From Streptomyces sp. AC558_RSS880 (lineage in GTDB: Bacteria > Actinomycetota > Actinomycetes > Streptomycetales > Streptomycetaceae), in NCBI RefSeq assembly GCF_019049255.1, contig NZ_JAGMUJ010000073.1, forward strand, positions 1 to 39,270: DNA of 39,270 nt, in the 5' to 3' direction. The translations under genes and the position numbers were made by a program. Below, one piece after another: positions 17,000 to 25,258 of the stretch (positions within the stretch are counted from its first letter, which is position 1; every line of letters begins with the position of its first letter). The notes under the pieces were generated by a model. The model did not search any database. It was given only the letters and a program-made list of their open reading frames with translations, and was not told the DNA's origin.

Positions 17000-17350
17000 T
17001 CAGGCTCGGGTCACGGCGGTGTGGAGTTCCCGTACGCCCGTGGTCCGCGGGTGCCGCTCGGCGAGCTCGTCGACGATGCTGCGGATCGCCGGCCGGTCGC
17101 GTACTTCGCCGGGGCTGGCCCGGTAGGCGTCGAGCAGGGCGCGGGCCGTCTGTTCGGGCCGGTTCCATGCCCACCAGGCGCGTGCCATGTCGGTGCCCAT
17201 GCGGGCCTTGCGTTCGGCGGTCGGGAACTGGTCGGCGCGCAGGTTCTTCCCCGCGTCCAGGGCGGCGCCCGCGTCGCCGAGGGCCCAGTGCACGCCTACT
17301 GCGTACAGGTCGACGGCGGCTGGGCTGATCGGGAACAGGCGGCCCGCCGG
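17000..17350 (-). pseudogene. C-terminal remnant of an HTH regulator with TPR-like repeats
   Basis: About 115 residues in the minus frame resemble the C-terminal tail of streptomycete XRE-type regulators carrying helical repeats: a FPISPAAVDLYAVGVHWALG block, then DAGKNLRADQFPTAERKARM and a final block with VRELHTAVTRA. Such proteins are usually 350-420 residues long with an N-terminal HTH, which is missing here. The sequence upstream becomes unrelated near 17350, next to the divergent methyltransferase gene. Probably a decayed gene truncated by deletion; a short functional product cannot be excluded. Confidence 0.6.
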
Positions 17351-17444
17351 GGCGGTGCCGGGGAGTCGGCCGGTCGCCGGAGTCCAGGGCACGTCCGGGT
17401 GAGATTCCCGCGAACCGGCCCGCCCGGAGGCTGTGCCCGCCACC

Positions 17445-18152
17445 ATGGGGCGGGTGACAGCCCCCACCTCTGCAGACCTGTGGCACCACTACGGCCGCAC
17501 CCGCCACGCCACCGACCGGACCGTGCCCGACACGTTCCGGTGGGCCTGGGGCCAGGACTGCGGGCCCGGTCCGGACATCCTCGGTGACCTGTCCGGGCTG
17601 TGTGTCGCCGACCTCGGCGCGGGCGCCGCCCGGCACGCCGCCCACCTGGCCGTTCACCACCGGCCCGCCCGGGTCGTCGCCGTCGACGCCTCACCCGCCC
17701 AGCACGCCATGGCCACGGACCTGTACGGCCATCTCGCGCCGCGCCTGCAGCTGGTGCGGTCGGACGTCGTGGAGCACTTGCAGGCGGCGCCCGGCACGTA
17801 CGACGTGCTCTACAGCGTGTTCGGCGCGGTCGACTTCACCGAGCCGCGCCAGCTGCTGCCGGCGGCGGCGTCCGCGCTGCGGCGGGGCGGACGGCTGGTG
17901 TTCTCCACCCTCGCCCACTATCTCAGCGGGGCGCCCGCACAGCCCGACGTGGAGCACGCCGACATTCCGGCCAAGACCCCGGACGGGGAGTCGGCCACGA
18001 TGCGCCGCTGGGTGCTTCAAGAGCACGTGTGGGCCAAGCTCCTCGACGAGGCCGGATTCACCCGCATCAGCGGCGACGTCCTTCCCGCCGGGCAGGGGCC
18101 GCGAGCGGCCGACACGCTGCTGTTCACCGCATGGCGCGGTCCGTTGTCGTAA
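17445..18152 (+). CDS. Class I SAM-dependent methyltransferase
   Basis: A 235-residue protein with methyltransferase motif I VADLGAGAARHAAHLAVHH, an acidic motif II (VVAVDASPAQH), motif III around VRSDVVEHLQ and motif IV YDVLYSVFGAVDF, followed by a GGRLVFS strand. The substrate is unknown. Its family is often placed beside HTH regulators in Streptomyces. Three starts are plausible (GTG 17433, ATG 17445, GTG 17454); the GGAGG at 17426-17430 is too near the first and rather far from the second. It lies divergently from the regulator remnant and convergently to the DUF397 gene. Confidence 0.82.
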   Translation: MGRVTAPTSADLWHHYGRTRHATDRTVPDTFRWAWGQDCGPGPDILGDLSGLCVADLGAGAARHAAHLAVHHRPARVVAVDASPAQHAMATDLYGHLAPRLQLVRSDVVEHLQAAPGTYDVLYSVFGAVDFTEPRQLLPAAASALRRGGRLVFSTLAHYLSGAPAQPDVEHADIPAKTPDGESATMRRWVLQEHVWAKLLDEAGFTRISGDVLPAGQGPRAADTLLFTAWRGPLS

Positions 18153-18252
18153 ATGCCGCCGGGGACGGTCGCTGCGTGAGTGATCAGCCTGTCTCGGCAA
18201 TGCGGACAACTTGCCCGCGCTGCGGTTCCGGTTGTCGACTGACACGCAGATA

Positions 18253-18285
18253 TGGCCCGCACCCTTGAAGTTCGGGTGCGGGCCA
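18253..18285. terminator. Bidirectional terminator
   Basis: A perfect 12-bp inverted repeat (18253-18264 with 18274-18285) with a 9-nt loop separates the plus-strand methyltransferase gene from the minus-strand DUF397 gene. Confidence 0.82.
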
Positions 18286-18300
18286 CGTGCGTTCACTTCG

Positions 18301-18507
18301 TCAGTGCCCAGAGGCGTACGGCAGGAAGGCCGTCCAGGTGGTGGGGGTGAGGTCGAGGCGGGGGCCGTTTGGGTTCTTGGAGTCGCGGACGAGGATGTGG
18401 TCGAGGGCGGTGGCCACCTCGACGCAGTCGGGGCCCTCGTCCGTGCTGTAGCTGCTCTTTATCCACACGGAGTTGGGATTGGCTCCGGCGTAGGGCTTGA
18501 GGGTCAT
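18301..18507 (-). CDS. DUF397 domain-containing protein
   Basis: A 68-residue acidic protein with the DUF397 signature: WIKSSYSTDEGPDCVEVA, then ILVRDSKNPNGPRL and WTAFLPYA near the end. DUF397 proteins accompany XRE regulators throughout Streptomyces; in the whiJ-type clusters they modulate the partner regulator. The ATG at 18507 overlaps the stop of the XRE gene by 4 bases, so the two are translationally coupled. The XRE partner precedes it in transcription order. Confidence 0.92.
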   Translation of the reverse strand: MTLKPYAGANPNSVWIKSSYSTDEGPDCVEVATALDHILVRDSKNPNGPRLDLTPTTWTAFLPYASGH

Positions 18508-19337
18508 GTCTCTCCAAGCACTTTCTCGATGAGGGCCATCGACTCTCGTGGGCTGAGAGCCTGAGCCCGGATGGTCCCATAACGAATGTCGAGGAGCTGC
18601 ACTTCCTTCGGATCAGCGATCACTCGGCTGATGTGCTGCACCTCTACGTGTCCGACCGTGGTGCCGTCCTTGAGCCTGAGCAGCCTGAACGACCCAGCGA
18701 GACCTGAGTTCTCCTCGTGGCTCAGGGGAAGCACCTGAAGGTCGACGTTGGGAAAGTTGGCGACCTTCAACAGCCGTTCGAGCTGTTCACGCATGACCAT
18801 CCTGCCCCCGATGGGCCGACGGAGCGTCGACTCACACTGGACAAAATTGAAGAGGGGACGAGCCGTCGTGTCGCTGACGATCTCCTGACGCGCCACGCGG
18901 GCTGACAACCGCTGTTCGAGCTCCTCTGCCGTAAAGGTCGGTCGGCGAGCGCTGAAGACTGCTCGTGCGTAACTGCTGGTCTGCAATAGCCCGTGGACGA
19001 CGGAGTTGTTGTAGGCGCACAGCTCAACAGCCTCCGCCTCCAGGTTCTTCAAGTCCCGTACCTTCTTCGGGTACCGGACCTCCGCCACGTCCTTCTTCAT
19101 CGCGGCGATCTTCCCGCCCGCGCCCAGCACTTCGTCCGCCGCGTCCAAGTACTCCGGCCGGGGAATCCGTCGTCCCCGCTCCACACAGGAGACCGTCTCC
19201 TCCCCGTACTTGATCGCCGCCCCGAACTCCGCCTGAGTGAGGCCGGCCGCCTCCCGCCACAGCTTCAACTGCCGTGTGACCGTACGCATCACGGCCCCGG
19301 CCTCTTCGTCGTCCAGCCCCGCTTCCCACTCACTCAT
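18504..19337 (-). CDS. XRE-family regulator with DUF5753 domain (WhiJ-like)
   Basis: A 277-residue regulator. An N-terminal Cro/C1 helix-turn-helix spans about residues 20-75 (LKLWREAAGLTQAEFGAAIK, then YGEETVSCVERGRRIPRP). The rest is the DUF5753 region with LQTSSYARAVFSARRPTFTA, RQEIV and VQVLPLSHEENSGLAGSF-like blocks, ending in LDIRYGTIRAQALSPRESM. Family members with a DUF397 partner act in developmental or antibiotic control, but the target here is unknown. It is divergent from the ATPase gene, with a 144-base shared intergenic region. Confidence 0.92.
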   Translation of the reverse strand: MSEWEAGLDDEEAGAVMRTVTRQLKLWREAAGLTQAEFGAAIKYGEETVSCVERGRRIPRPEYLDAADEVLGAGGKIAAMKKDVAEVRYPKKVRDLKNLEAEAVELCAYNNSVVHGLLQTSSYARAVFSARRPTFTAEELEQRLSARVARQEIVSDTTARPLFNFVQCESTLRRPIGGRMVMREQLERLLKVANFPNVDLQVLPLSHEENSGLAGSFRLLRLKDGTTVGHVEVQHISRVIADPKEVQLLDIRYGTIRAQALSPRESMALIEKVLGET

Positions 19338-19481
19338 GCTCGCCGCCCTCCCGTCGCGCCCTTCCCCGGAACAACTCCGGCCGCCCGCGCCCGGTCACCC
19401 CGGGCAGCCCGGACGGAACCCGGACATCTCACGGACAGCCGCAGGTCGCACGGGCCGTCCGTCTTCACACAGTACGCACGT

Positions 19482-19922
19482 GTGAACACGCTGGGTGATG
19501 TGAATCAGGAAATCACCGCACCGCGCACCCCGCTGCACCAGTTCACCGTGCCGCTCTCCGCCACCCGCCGGGGTGCCCGTCTCGCCCGGCTGATCGCCAC
19601 CGAGCAACTGGAGGCGTGGGGGCTGCCGTTGGATCCGGCCCGGCTGATCGTCGCCGAACTCGCCGCGAACGCCGTCGTGCACGGCCGGGTCCCCGGCCGG
19701 AGCTTCCGGCTCGTCCTCACCGTCACCGCGCACGGGGTGCTGCGCGTCGAGGTGACCGACCCCAGAGGGGAGAGCGCGCCCGTGCCCCGTGACGCCCCAC
19801 CGGAGCCCGCCGAGTCGGGCTACGGGCTGCTGCTGGTCGAGGAACTGGCCGACCGCTGGGGTGTGGTGTCGGGGCCGACGCCGTGCAAGACCGTGTGGGC
19901 CGAGCTGGAGCTCCGTCGGTGA
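19482..19922 (+). CDS. ATP-binding protein of the RsbW/HATPase_c (anti-sigma-like) family
   Basis: A 146-residue protein with the N box VAELAANAVVHG, an acidic G1-like segment VEVTDPRGES and the G2 box ESGYGLLLVEELADRWG of GHKL ATPases. It resembles the anti-sigma-type kinases accompanying XRE/DUF397 pairs. The GTG at 19482 is used; a GTG at 19500 is also possible. With the divergent XRE and DUF397 genes it forms the regulator/DUF397/ATPase trio known from whiJ- and abaA-type loci. Its phosphorylation target, if any, is unknown. Confidence 0.85.
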   Translation: MNTLGDVNQEITAPRTPLHQFTVPLSATRRGARLARLIATEQLEAWGLPLDPARLIVAELAANAVVHGRVPGRSFRLVLTVTAHGVLRVEVTDPRGESAPVPRDAPPEPAESGYGLLLVEELADRWGVVSGPTPCKTVWAELELRR

Positions 19923-19943
19923 TCCCGGTGCCGGCGGTGCGGC

Positions 19944-20224
19944 TCAGCGGCAGAGTGCGTCGATGTCCTCGGCGAAGGTCGGGAACTCGGCACGGGCCTC
20001 GGCGATGATGTCCCGGGCCGGTCGGCGCGGGGTGGTGGCGTGTCGTTCGGCGAGTTCGGTGAGGGTCGCGTTCGGGCGGGCCTCGTGCTCGTCGTACAGC
20101 ACCGTCTCCAGCGGGCCGATGCCGTCGGCCAGCACCCACAGGAAGTCCGACAGGTTGCCCGCCACGACCCCGTTCTCGCCCTCCGAGCCCATGAAGACCA
20201 CGGGCTGCTCGGCGAGGGGCCTGC
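19944..20224 (-). pseudogene. SUKH/SMI1-KNR4-like protein, C-terminal fragment
   Basis: About 90 residues, ending AEDIDALCR. The first part, PVVFMGSEGENGVVAGNLSD, then FLWVLADGIGPLETVLYD, is typical of the C-terminal half of SUKH-type proteins, a family rich in immunity proteins of polymorphic toxins. The frame continues upstream without the N-terminal half and runs into unrelated sequence near 20225. The 3' end is intact. I infer a gene whose 5' part was lost in the deletion that also cut the divergent neighbour. Family assignment is moderate. Confidence 0.55.
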
Positions 20225-20227
20225 CCG

Positions 20228-20590
20228 GCCGCCCGTACCGACGAGCGGCTCACCCTGTCCCTGCGGGACGTGAACAGACTCGCCCCGAGTGTCGTCGACT
20301 GGCTCGAACGAGGTGCCGCCCCCGCCGCCGTCCACCGCACCCTGACCGCCGACCTGCCCGTCCCCATGAAGCACCCGGCGGGCGTGATCGCCTACCGCCT
20401 GCGCGAACTGCTGCCCCCGCCGCTTCCCGCGGCCCCGGCGTCTCCACCGGTCACGGCCGGCGCCCACCGCCCGCCCCCCTTCCAGGACTGCGACGGCTGC
20501 GAGCGGGTCTTCCGCGCCCCGGAGCCCGGCCGCTGCCGCGACTGCCGGTACGGACCGGCGACAACGAGCGGTGTGGCGAGCGCGGCCTGA
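20228..20590 (+). pseudogene. Zinc-ribbon-ended HTH-type protein, C-terminal fragment
   Basis: The frame reads ERLTLSLRDVNRLAPSVVDW, LERGAAPAAVHRTLTADLPV, and ends with a Cys4 ribbon CDGCERVFRAPEPGRCRDC. Such tails occur on Streptomyces helix-turn-helix proteins of 200-300 residues. The N-terminal HTH is absent: the frame is open upstream but loses similarity at about 20225, where the minus-strand SUKH fragment also breaks. The GTG at 20270 could act as a start but lies inside a conserved helix. Likely a remnant. Confidence 0.55.
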
Positions 20591-20611
20591 GCCCGGTGCC
20601 GGTGGTGCGGG

Positions 20612-21250
20612 TCAGCCGCCCTGGCCGGCGCTGCCGATCGGGCCGACCTGCACCGAGGAGCCGGAGCCGTCCGTGACGGGCAGTGAGGCGGCGCCCGGCC
20701 AGTCGAGGGTGACCGACTTCGTCTCGTCCGGCGGGGTCACCACCAGTCCCGTGATGCGGATGCCGGAGCCGCCCGAGTCGTTGACCGGGTAGGTGATGCC
20801 GAAGGCCACCGACTCGCCGTCCTTGAGGGTGACCGAGGGGGCCTGCTCGCCGGTGCGCTCCGCGGACAGCGATCCCGCGTTGGTCTTCAGGTCGACGCCC
20901 GCGTAACCCGAGATCGTGCAGTCCCGGCCGCCACCGTTCGTGAACTCCACCGCGACGCTGCCTTCCGGGTCGCCTTCGATGGTGCTGTCCGTCGCCGTGA
21001 CCTCCAGCTCGTCGGTGCGGCACTTGCCGGTCGCGCTCTGCCCCTCGCCCGAGTTCTCCCCGGCGGAGTCCTTCGCGGCGGAGTCCTTCGCGGTGTTCTG
21101 GGCCGAGCTGCCCGAGCCCGAACCGCCGTTCGCGGAGGATGAGGTGGACGAGTCGCTCTGGCCCGCGGCGGCGTCGTCGTTCTGGCAGGCGGTGAGCGAG
21201 AGACCCGCGACGACGGCCAGGGCTGCGATGGTGATCTTGTTGATGCGCAT
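20612..21250 (-). CDS. DUF4232 domain lipoprotein (paralogue 1)
   Basis: A 212-residue exported protein. The signal peptide MRINKITIAALAVVAGLSLTAC ends in the lipobox LTAC, so it should be lipidated on the outer face of the membrane. A long Ser/Gly/Ala/Asp-rich linker spans about residues 25-75. The DUF4232 domain starts at KCRTDELEVTATDSTIEGDP, with cysteines in KCRTDEL and RDCTISG. Its function is unknown. The ATG at 21250 begins the signal peptide; the frame extends upstream without similarity. It is divergent from the penicillin-binding protein gene. A paralogue lies at 35031-35756. Confidence 0.9.
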   Translation of the reverse strand: MRINKITIAALAVVAGLSLTACQNDDAAAGQSDSSTSSSANGGSGSGSSAQNTAKDSAAKDSAGENSGEGQSATGKCRTDELEVTATDSTIEGDPEGSVAVEFTNGGGRDCTISGYAGVDLKTNAGSLSAERTGEQAPSVTLKDGESVAFGITYPVNDSGGSGIRITGLVVTPPDETKSVTLDWPGAASLPVTDGSGSSVQVGPIGSAGQGG

Positions 21251-21653
21251 GATGTCTTCCTCGGTATCGGTCGGTGTGCCGGCCCGTCGGTCCGGGCGAG
21301 CGTCTCTGAGTGCCAAGAGCCGTCCGTCCCGTCCGCCGTTTCGCCCAACCGTCCGCTAGTACACCGCTGTTACGGGCGGAGACGGGCGTGGCACACACCA
21401 CCACCGGACGCACCCCGGTCGGGACGGCGGTTCCCGCACCGTTCCGCGCCCGTTCGCGGCCGCCGTCCGCCGGGACAGATCCGTGACCCGGCAGGACTTG
21501 ACCGCGGCCGGTGACATGCCCTTCCCGGCCCTCTCGTCCGAGGTGTGGGTCACAGCCCCTGAACCGAACACCGTGGCGTGCCGTTGTGGGTGTGGGCGCA
21601 CATGGGTGCGTGGCACGAGTGAACGAAGCGCGGGTCCGCGCTTGGAGGTCAGG
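21251..21653. promoter_or_regulatory. Divergent promoter region between lipoprotein and PBP genes
   Basis: About 400 bases without a convincing gene between the minus-strand DUF4232 lipoprotein and the plus-strand penicillin-binding protein. An in-frame extension of the PBP frame back to 21483 shows no signal peptide and is rejected. The region must hold both promoters; the only marked structure is the palindrome next to the PBP ribosome binding site. Confidence 0.5.
21626..21643. repeat. Perfect 18-bp palindrome at the PBP ribosome binding site
   Basis: AAGCGCGG and its complement flank a GT centre. The palindrome ends immediately before the GGAGG ribosome binding site at 21644-21648 and 10 bases before the start codon. 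It could be an operator or a small RNA hairpin affecting translation. No family is recognised. Confidence 0.5.
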
Positions 21654-23231
21654 GTGAACAGGGCATCGAGGATCGCCGGCGCGGCAGCGGTGGTCGTGCT
21701 GCTGGGCGTGGGCGGTTACATGGCAGCCGATGCCGCCGGGTTCCTCAAGAAGACAGGGCCCCTGTCGGAGGACGAGGTCCGCTCGGCGTCGGAGGGCTTC
21801 CTCGCCGCCTGGGCGGAGGGCGACATCGGTGAGGCGGCGGACCTGACCGACGACGGCCAGTCCGCTCTCACGGCACTGGACGGTTTCCGCAAGGAGCTGG
21901 GGCAGGAGGTGACGCTGAAGGCCGCGGAGCGGAGGTCGACCACCGTGGCCTTCTCCGTCTCCGTCCGGCTGGAGGGCGGTGGCGCCCGGTCCGTGTGGAC
22001 CTACGACTCCGAGCTGAAGGTCGTACGGGACGAGGAGTCGGGTGAGCCCCGCGTCGACTGGTCACCCGGTGTCGTGCACCCCCGGCTGGCGAGCGGTGAC
22101 AGGCTGACCCTGGTGGAGGACGACGCGCTGTCCGTCGCAGCCACCGACCGGGACGGCAGGGAACTGACCGTCGACGAGTTCCCGTCCCTGGCGAGCGTCC
22201 TCCCGGACCTGGCGAAACGGTACGGCGACATCCTGGGCGGCGAACCCGGCGTCGAGGTGCGCGTCACCGGGCGGGACGGCCGGACGGGCCCGCCGCTCCA
22301 CGTCGTGTCGGAGGGGAAGAGGGCCGAGCTGCGCACCACCCTGTCCGCCGAGCGGCAGCGCGCCGCCGAACGCGCCGTGAAGAAGTACCCGCGGTCGTCC
22401 GCCGTGGCGGTCGAGCCCAGCAGCGGGGAGATACTCGCGGTGGCGAACAACCGTGAGGACGGATTCAACGCCGCCTTCCTCGGCAATCGCGCACCCGGCT
22501 CGACGATGAAGATCGTCACCGCGGCGGCCCTCCTGGAGAAGGACCTCGTCAGCGCGTCCGGACCGGCTCCGTGTCCGAAGGTGAAGGGCTACGGGGGTGC
22601 CACGTTCCAGAATCTGGACAAGTTCGAGATCGACGGCGGCACCTTCTCCGACGCCTTCATCCGCTCCTGCAACACCACTTTCGTGGGCTTCGCGGACCGT
22701 GTGGGGAGCAGCGGTCTGGCCGAGGAGGCGAAGGAGGTGTTCGGGCTCGGTCTGGAATGGCACAGCGGTGTGGCCACGTTCGACGGCCGTGTCCCGGAGG
22801 CGGACGGGCCCGAAAGGGCCGCCTCGATGATCGGGCAGGGCAAGGTGCAGGTGAACGCGCTGAACATGGCGTCAGTCGCGGCCACGGCCTCCACGGGCAC
22901 GTTCCGTCAACCGATCCTCGTGGCACTCGACCTGGACGGCCGGAGCATCGCCGAGGCGAAGCGTTCCCTTCCGGACGACGTCACGGAGCAACTGCGCGCC
23001 ATGATGCGGCGCACCGCGACCGAGGGCACGGCCGCCGAGGCGATGCGCGGGCTGCCCGGAGACATCGGGGCCAAGACGGGCTCGGCCGAGGTCGACGGTG
23101 CCGAGACGTCCGACAGCTGGTTCACCGGGTTCCGCGACGACACGGCCGCCGCGGCCACGGTGGAGGCCGGCGGGCACGGGGGAGACGCGGCGGGCCCCAT
23201 CGTGCGGGACATCCTGGCGGCGGGGGATTGA
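21654..23231 (+). CDS. Penicillin-binding protein, transpeptidase with NTF2-like domain
   Basis: A 525-residue membrane-anchored enzyme that would cross-link peptidoglycan. An N-terminal hydrophobic segment (IAGAAAVVVLLGVGGYMAA) anchors it. Residues 40-145 fit the NTF2-like MecA_N domain. The transpeptidase carries all three active-site motifs: STMK (Ser283), SCN at 338-340 and KTG at 474-476. It lacks a glycosyltransferase domain, so it is class B-like. The GTG at 21654 has a good GGAGG 5 bases upstream. The stop is one base before the next start, so the following secreted protein is co-expressed. A low-affinity or accessory PBP role is possible. Confidence 0.9.
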   Translation: MNRASRIAGAAAVVVLLGVGGYMAADAAGFLKKTGPLSEDEVRSASEGFLAAWAEGDIGEAADLTDDGQSALTALDGFRKELGQEVTLKAAERRSTTVAFSVSVRLEGGGARSVWTYDSELKVVRDEESGEPRVDWSPGVVHPRLASGDRLTLVEDDALSVAATDRDGRELTVDEFPSLASVLPDLAKRYGDILGGEPGVEVRVTGRDGRTGPPLHVVSEGKRAELRTTLSAERQRAAERAVKKYPRSSAVAVEPSSGEILAVANNREDGFNAAFLGNRAPGSTMKIVTAAALLEKDLVSASGPAPCPKVKGYGGATFQNLDKFEIDGGTFSDAFIRSCNTTFVGFADRVGSSGLAEEAKEVFGLGLEWHSGVATFDGRVPEADGPERAASMIGQGKVQVNALNMASVAATASTGTFRQPILVALDLDGRSIAEAKRSLPDDVTEQLRAMMRRTATEGTAAEAMRGLPGDIGAKTGSAEVDGAETSDSWFTGFRDDTAAAATVEAGGHGGDAAGPIVRDILAAGD

Positions 23232-23232
23232 C

Positions 23233-23721
23233 GTGCCGGTCGCAGCCCGTTCGGGAGGGGGAACGGCCGGCTGGACGAGGGGCCTGCTCATGTCCGCCGT
23301 CGTCCTGCTGGCCCTGGGGTGGAACACGGACGGGGCGCCCCGGGAACCGGTCCACGCCGAGGACGGCGTGGACCGGGTCGCTGTGGGGCGCGTATGCCGC
23401 TCCGGCCTCGACCCCGGCATGGAACTGTCCTGTGGCACCGAGGGGTTCGGCGACCTGCGGCACGTCTGCCGCACGGACGAGGGGGAGACCCGTTGTACGC
23501 GGACCACGGCGGTGGCCGTGCGCAACAGCGGACGCTCCGGTCTCTTCGCGAGCGTCATCAGCGGGCCGCGCCAGGGAGTACGGGAACAGGGCGCCGACCG
23601 GATGCTGGCGCCCGGCGAAACGATCACTCTGCGTCCCCAGGGATCGGGATACCTGTTCGACATCACGCTGCGCACGTCCGGTCCCGACCCGGCACGGATC
23701 CAGATCGTCCGCGTCCGGTGA
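23233..23721 (+). CDS. Secreted cysteine-rich protein, unknown family
   Basis: A 162-residue protein beginning at GTG with a hydrophobic segment near residues 14-34 (WTRGLLMSAVVLLALGW), consistent with export. The mature part has five cysteines, in GRVCRSG, ELSCGTE, RHVCRTD and ETRCTR and nearby, and a beta-rich C-terminus. I recognise no family. It starts one base after the PBP stop and is followed after 41 bases by a small lipoprotein gene, so the three genes form an operon. A role as partner or modulator of the PBP is an inference from this linkage. Confidence 0.75.
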   Translation: MPVAARSGGGTAGWTRGLLMSAVVLLALGWNTDGAPREPVHAEDGVDRVAVGRVCRSGLDPGMELSCGTEGFGDLRHVCRTDEGETRCTRTTAVAVRNSGRSGLFASVISGPRQGVREQGADRMLAPGETITLRPQGSGYLFDITLRTSGPDPARIQIVRVR

Positions 23722-23762
23722 CGCGGCCGAGTCCACACATCCAGCACATAGAGGAGAGATCC

Positions 23763-23954
23763 ATGGCCGTCGTGGCCACCCGCGGAACAGTACAGAGGGG
23801 CACGAGGGCCGTCGTACTGGTGTTACTGCTGCTGTGCGCGGTCGCGTGCAGGGTCGGCGGTGACGACTCCGTGGGCGAGGAACCGGTGGCGCCGACGACA
23901 ACGGGAAACACGGTACGAGCGCTCCCTGAGCGTCACATGGAGACGAGTGCATAG
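23763..23954 (+). CDS. Small lipoprotein-like exported peptide
   Basis: A 63-residue protein with a GAGGAGA ribosome binding site before its ATG. The N-terminus has basic residues followed by the hydrophobic run AVVLVLLLLCAVAC, where the last Cys can serve as a lipobox cysteine (AVAC, a weak lipobox). The remainder is a short polar tail with no domain. It is the third gene of the PBP operon. Function is unknown; an anchor or regulator of the PBP complex is one possibility. Confidence 0.65.
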   Translation: MAVVATRGTVQRGTRAVVLVLLLLCAVACRVGGDDSVGEEPVAPTTTGNTVRALPERHMETSA

Positions 23955-24037
23955 ATCCGGTGGTCCGGCGATCAGCCGGTCGGCCACCGGCCCTGGGGCG
24001 GGGCCGGCACCATCCCTCCCATGAGTCGCGGCACGGC

Positions 24038-25258
24038 TCAGGTGTCGGCCTTCTCGACGTGGACGGCGCGGGTGCGGGTCACGAAGGGGCGGGAGAGGAC
24101 CGTGACGGCGACGGAGAGCGCGGCGAGAGCGGTGATCGTCGTGGCGGGGGTGAGGTACTGGGCGAGGGCGCCGGCGAGCGCGGCGCCGATGCCCTGCCAG
24201 GTCATGCGGCCGGCCGACTCGACGCCCTGGACCTGGCCGCGGACCGGGTCGGGGGTCAGTGCCAGGAGGTGTTCCTGGAGGGGGAGGGTGGCGGCGAAAC
24301 CGGCACCGGCCAGGAGCACGGCGACGGTCGCCACCGGCAGGGGCGGGTGGAGGGCGAACAGCAGGTAGGGCGCGGCGAGCAGCAGGCGCAGGGGGAACGC
24401 GCAGCGGTCCCGGCGGGCGGCGGTGAGGAGCCGGCCGACGGTCAGGTCGCCGAGGAGCATGCCCGCGGATCCGGCGGCCAGGAGGACGCCGGCGTGGTCG
24501 GGGGCGTAGGAGATGAACAGCGCCTCGCAGCCGACGATCAGACCGCCCGGGACCCACAGGTTCAGCAGCAGGGCGCGAGAGCCGGGGCGGGAGAAGAGCG
24601 CGGTGTTCGTCACCCACGTCTCGCGCAGGCCGGGGCGGCGGGGCGGGCGGATCGAGCGTTCCCGGACGGTCGTCGCCACCACGACCAGTGCGGCGCCGGT
24701 CAGGACCGTCGCGGCGACGAAGACTTCCCGCGGGGTCAGGTACCGCAGGAGTGCGGCGCCGAGCGCGTAGCCGAGGACGGCCGTGCCGCCCGAGGTGATG
24801 TTCATCAGCGAGCGCGCCGGCACGTACGCGGAGATCGGCACCACTTCGGAGAGCAGCCCCATCCGGATGCCGGTCCCCAGGGACTGGAAGAAGCCCAGCA
24901 GCAGGAGGAGGGCGAAGCGGGCGGCCAGGGGCAGCCCCGGGACCGCCTGTGCGGCCACGCCCAGCAGGGAGACGCACTGGAGCGCGACGAGGGTGCGGCG
25001 GGGGTGGTTCCCGTCCGCGACCGACATCAGCGTCATCGCGCCGAGCACGGTCGCGAAGGTGGCGCCGTACATGCTCACGGCCGTCAGGAACGGGGAGCCT
25101 GTCTGGTGGTCGACCAGGGTGCCGAGGGCGAAGCCCGACAGGGTGCTCGCGGCGACCGTGAGCGTGAAGCTCGCGTACAGGCCGGCGAACTCGCGGTTGC
25201 GGAGCAACGCGCGGTAGGTGGTGGTGGGTTTAGAGGTGTCGGAGGTGTCGGAGGGCAT
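24038..25258 (-). CDS. MFS transporter
   Basis: A 406-residue integral membrane protein with about twelve hydrophobic segments, starting MPSDTSDTSKPTTTYRALLR. It has the typical FATVLGAMTLMSVADGNHPRR loop between helices 2 and 3 and a central loop near RERSIRPPRRPG. It resembles drug-efflux or MFS permeases that occur alone in Streptomyces; the substrate is unknown. The start codon lies just after a hairpin with a T6 run that contains the ribosome binding site. It lies downstream of the 2-hydroxyacid dehydrogenase gene on the same strand, with 69 bases between them. Confidence 0.88.
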   Translation of the reverse strand: MPSDTSDTSKPTTTYRALLRNREFAGLYASFTLTVAASTLSGFALGTLVDHQTGSPFLTAVSMYGATFATVLGAMTLMSVADGNHPRRTLVALQCVSLLGVAAQAVPGLPLAARFALLLLLGFFQSLGTGIRMGLLSEVVPISAYVPARSLMNITSGGTAVLGYALGAALLRYLTPREVFVAATVLTGAALVVVATTVRERSIRPPRRPGLRETWVTNTALFSRPGSRALLLNLWVPGGLIVGCEALFISYAPDHAGVLLAAGSAGMLLGDLTVGRLLTAARRDRCAFPLRLLLAAPYLLFALHPPLPVATVAVLLAGAGFAATLPLQEHLLALTPDPVRGQVQGVESAGRMTWQGIGAALAGALAQYLTPATTITALAALSVAVTVLSRPFVTRTRAVHVEKADT

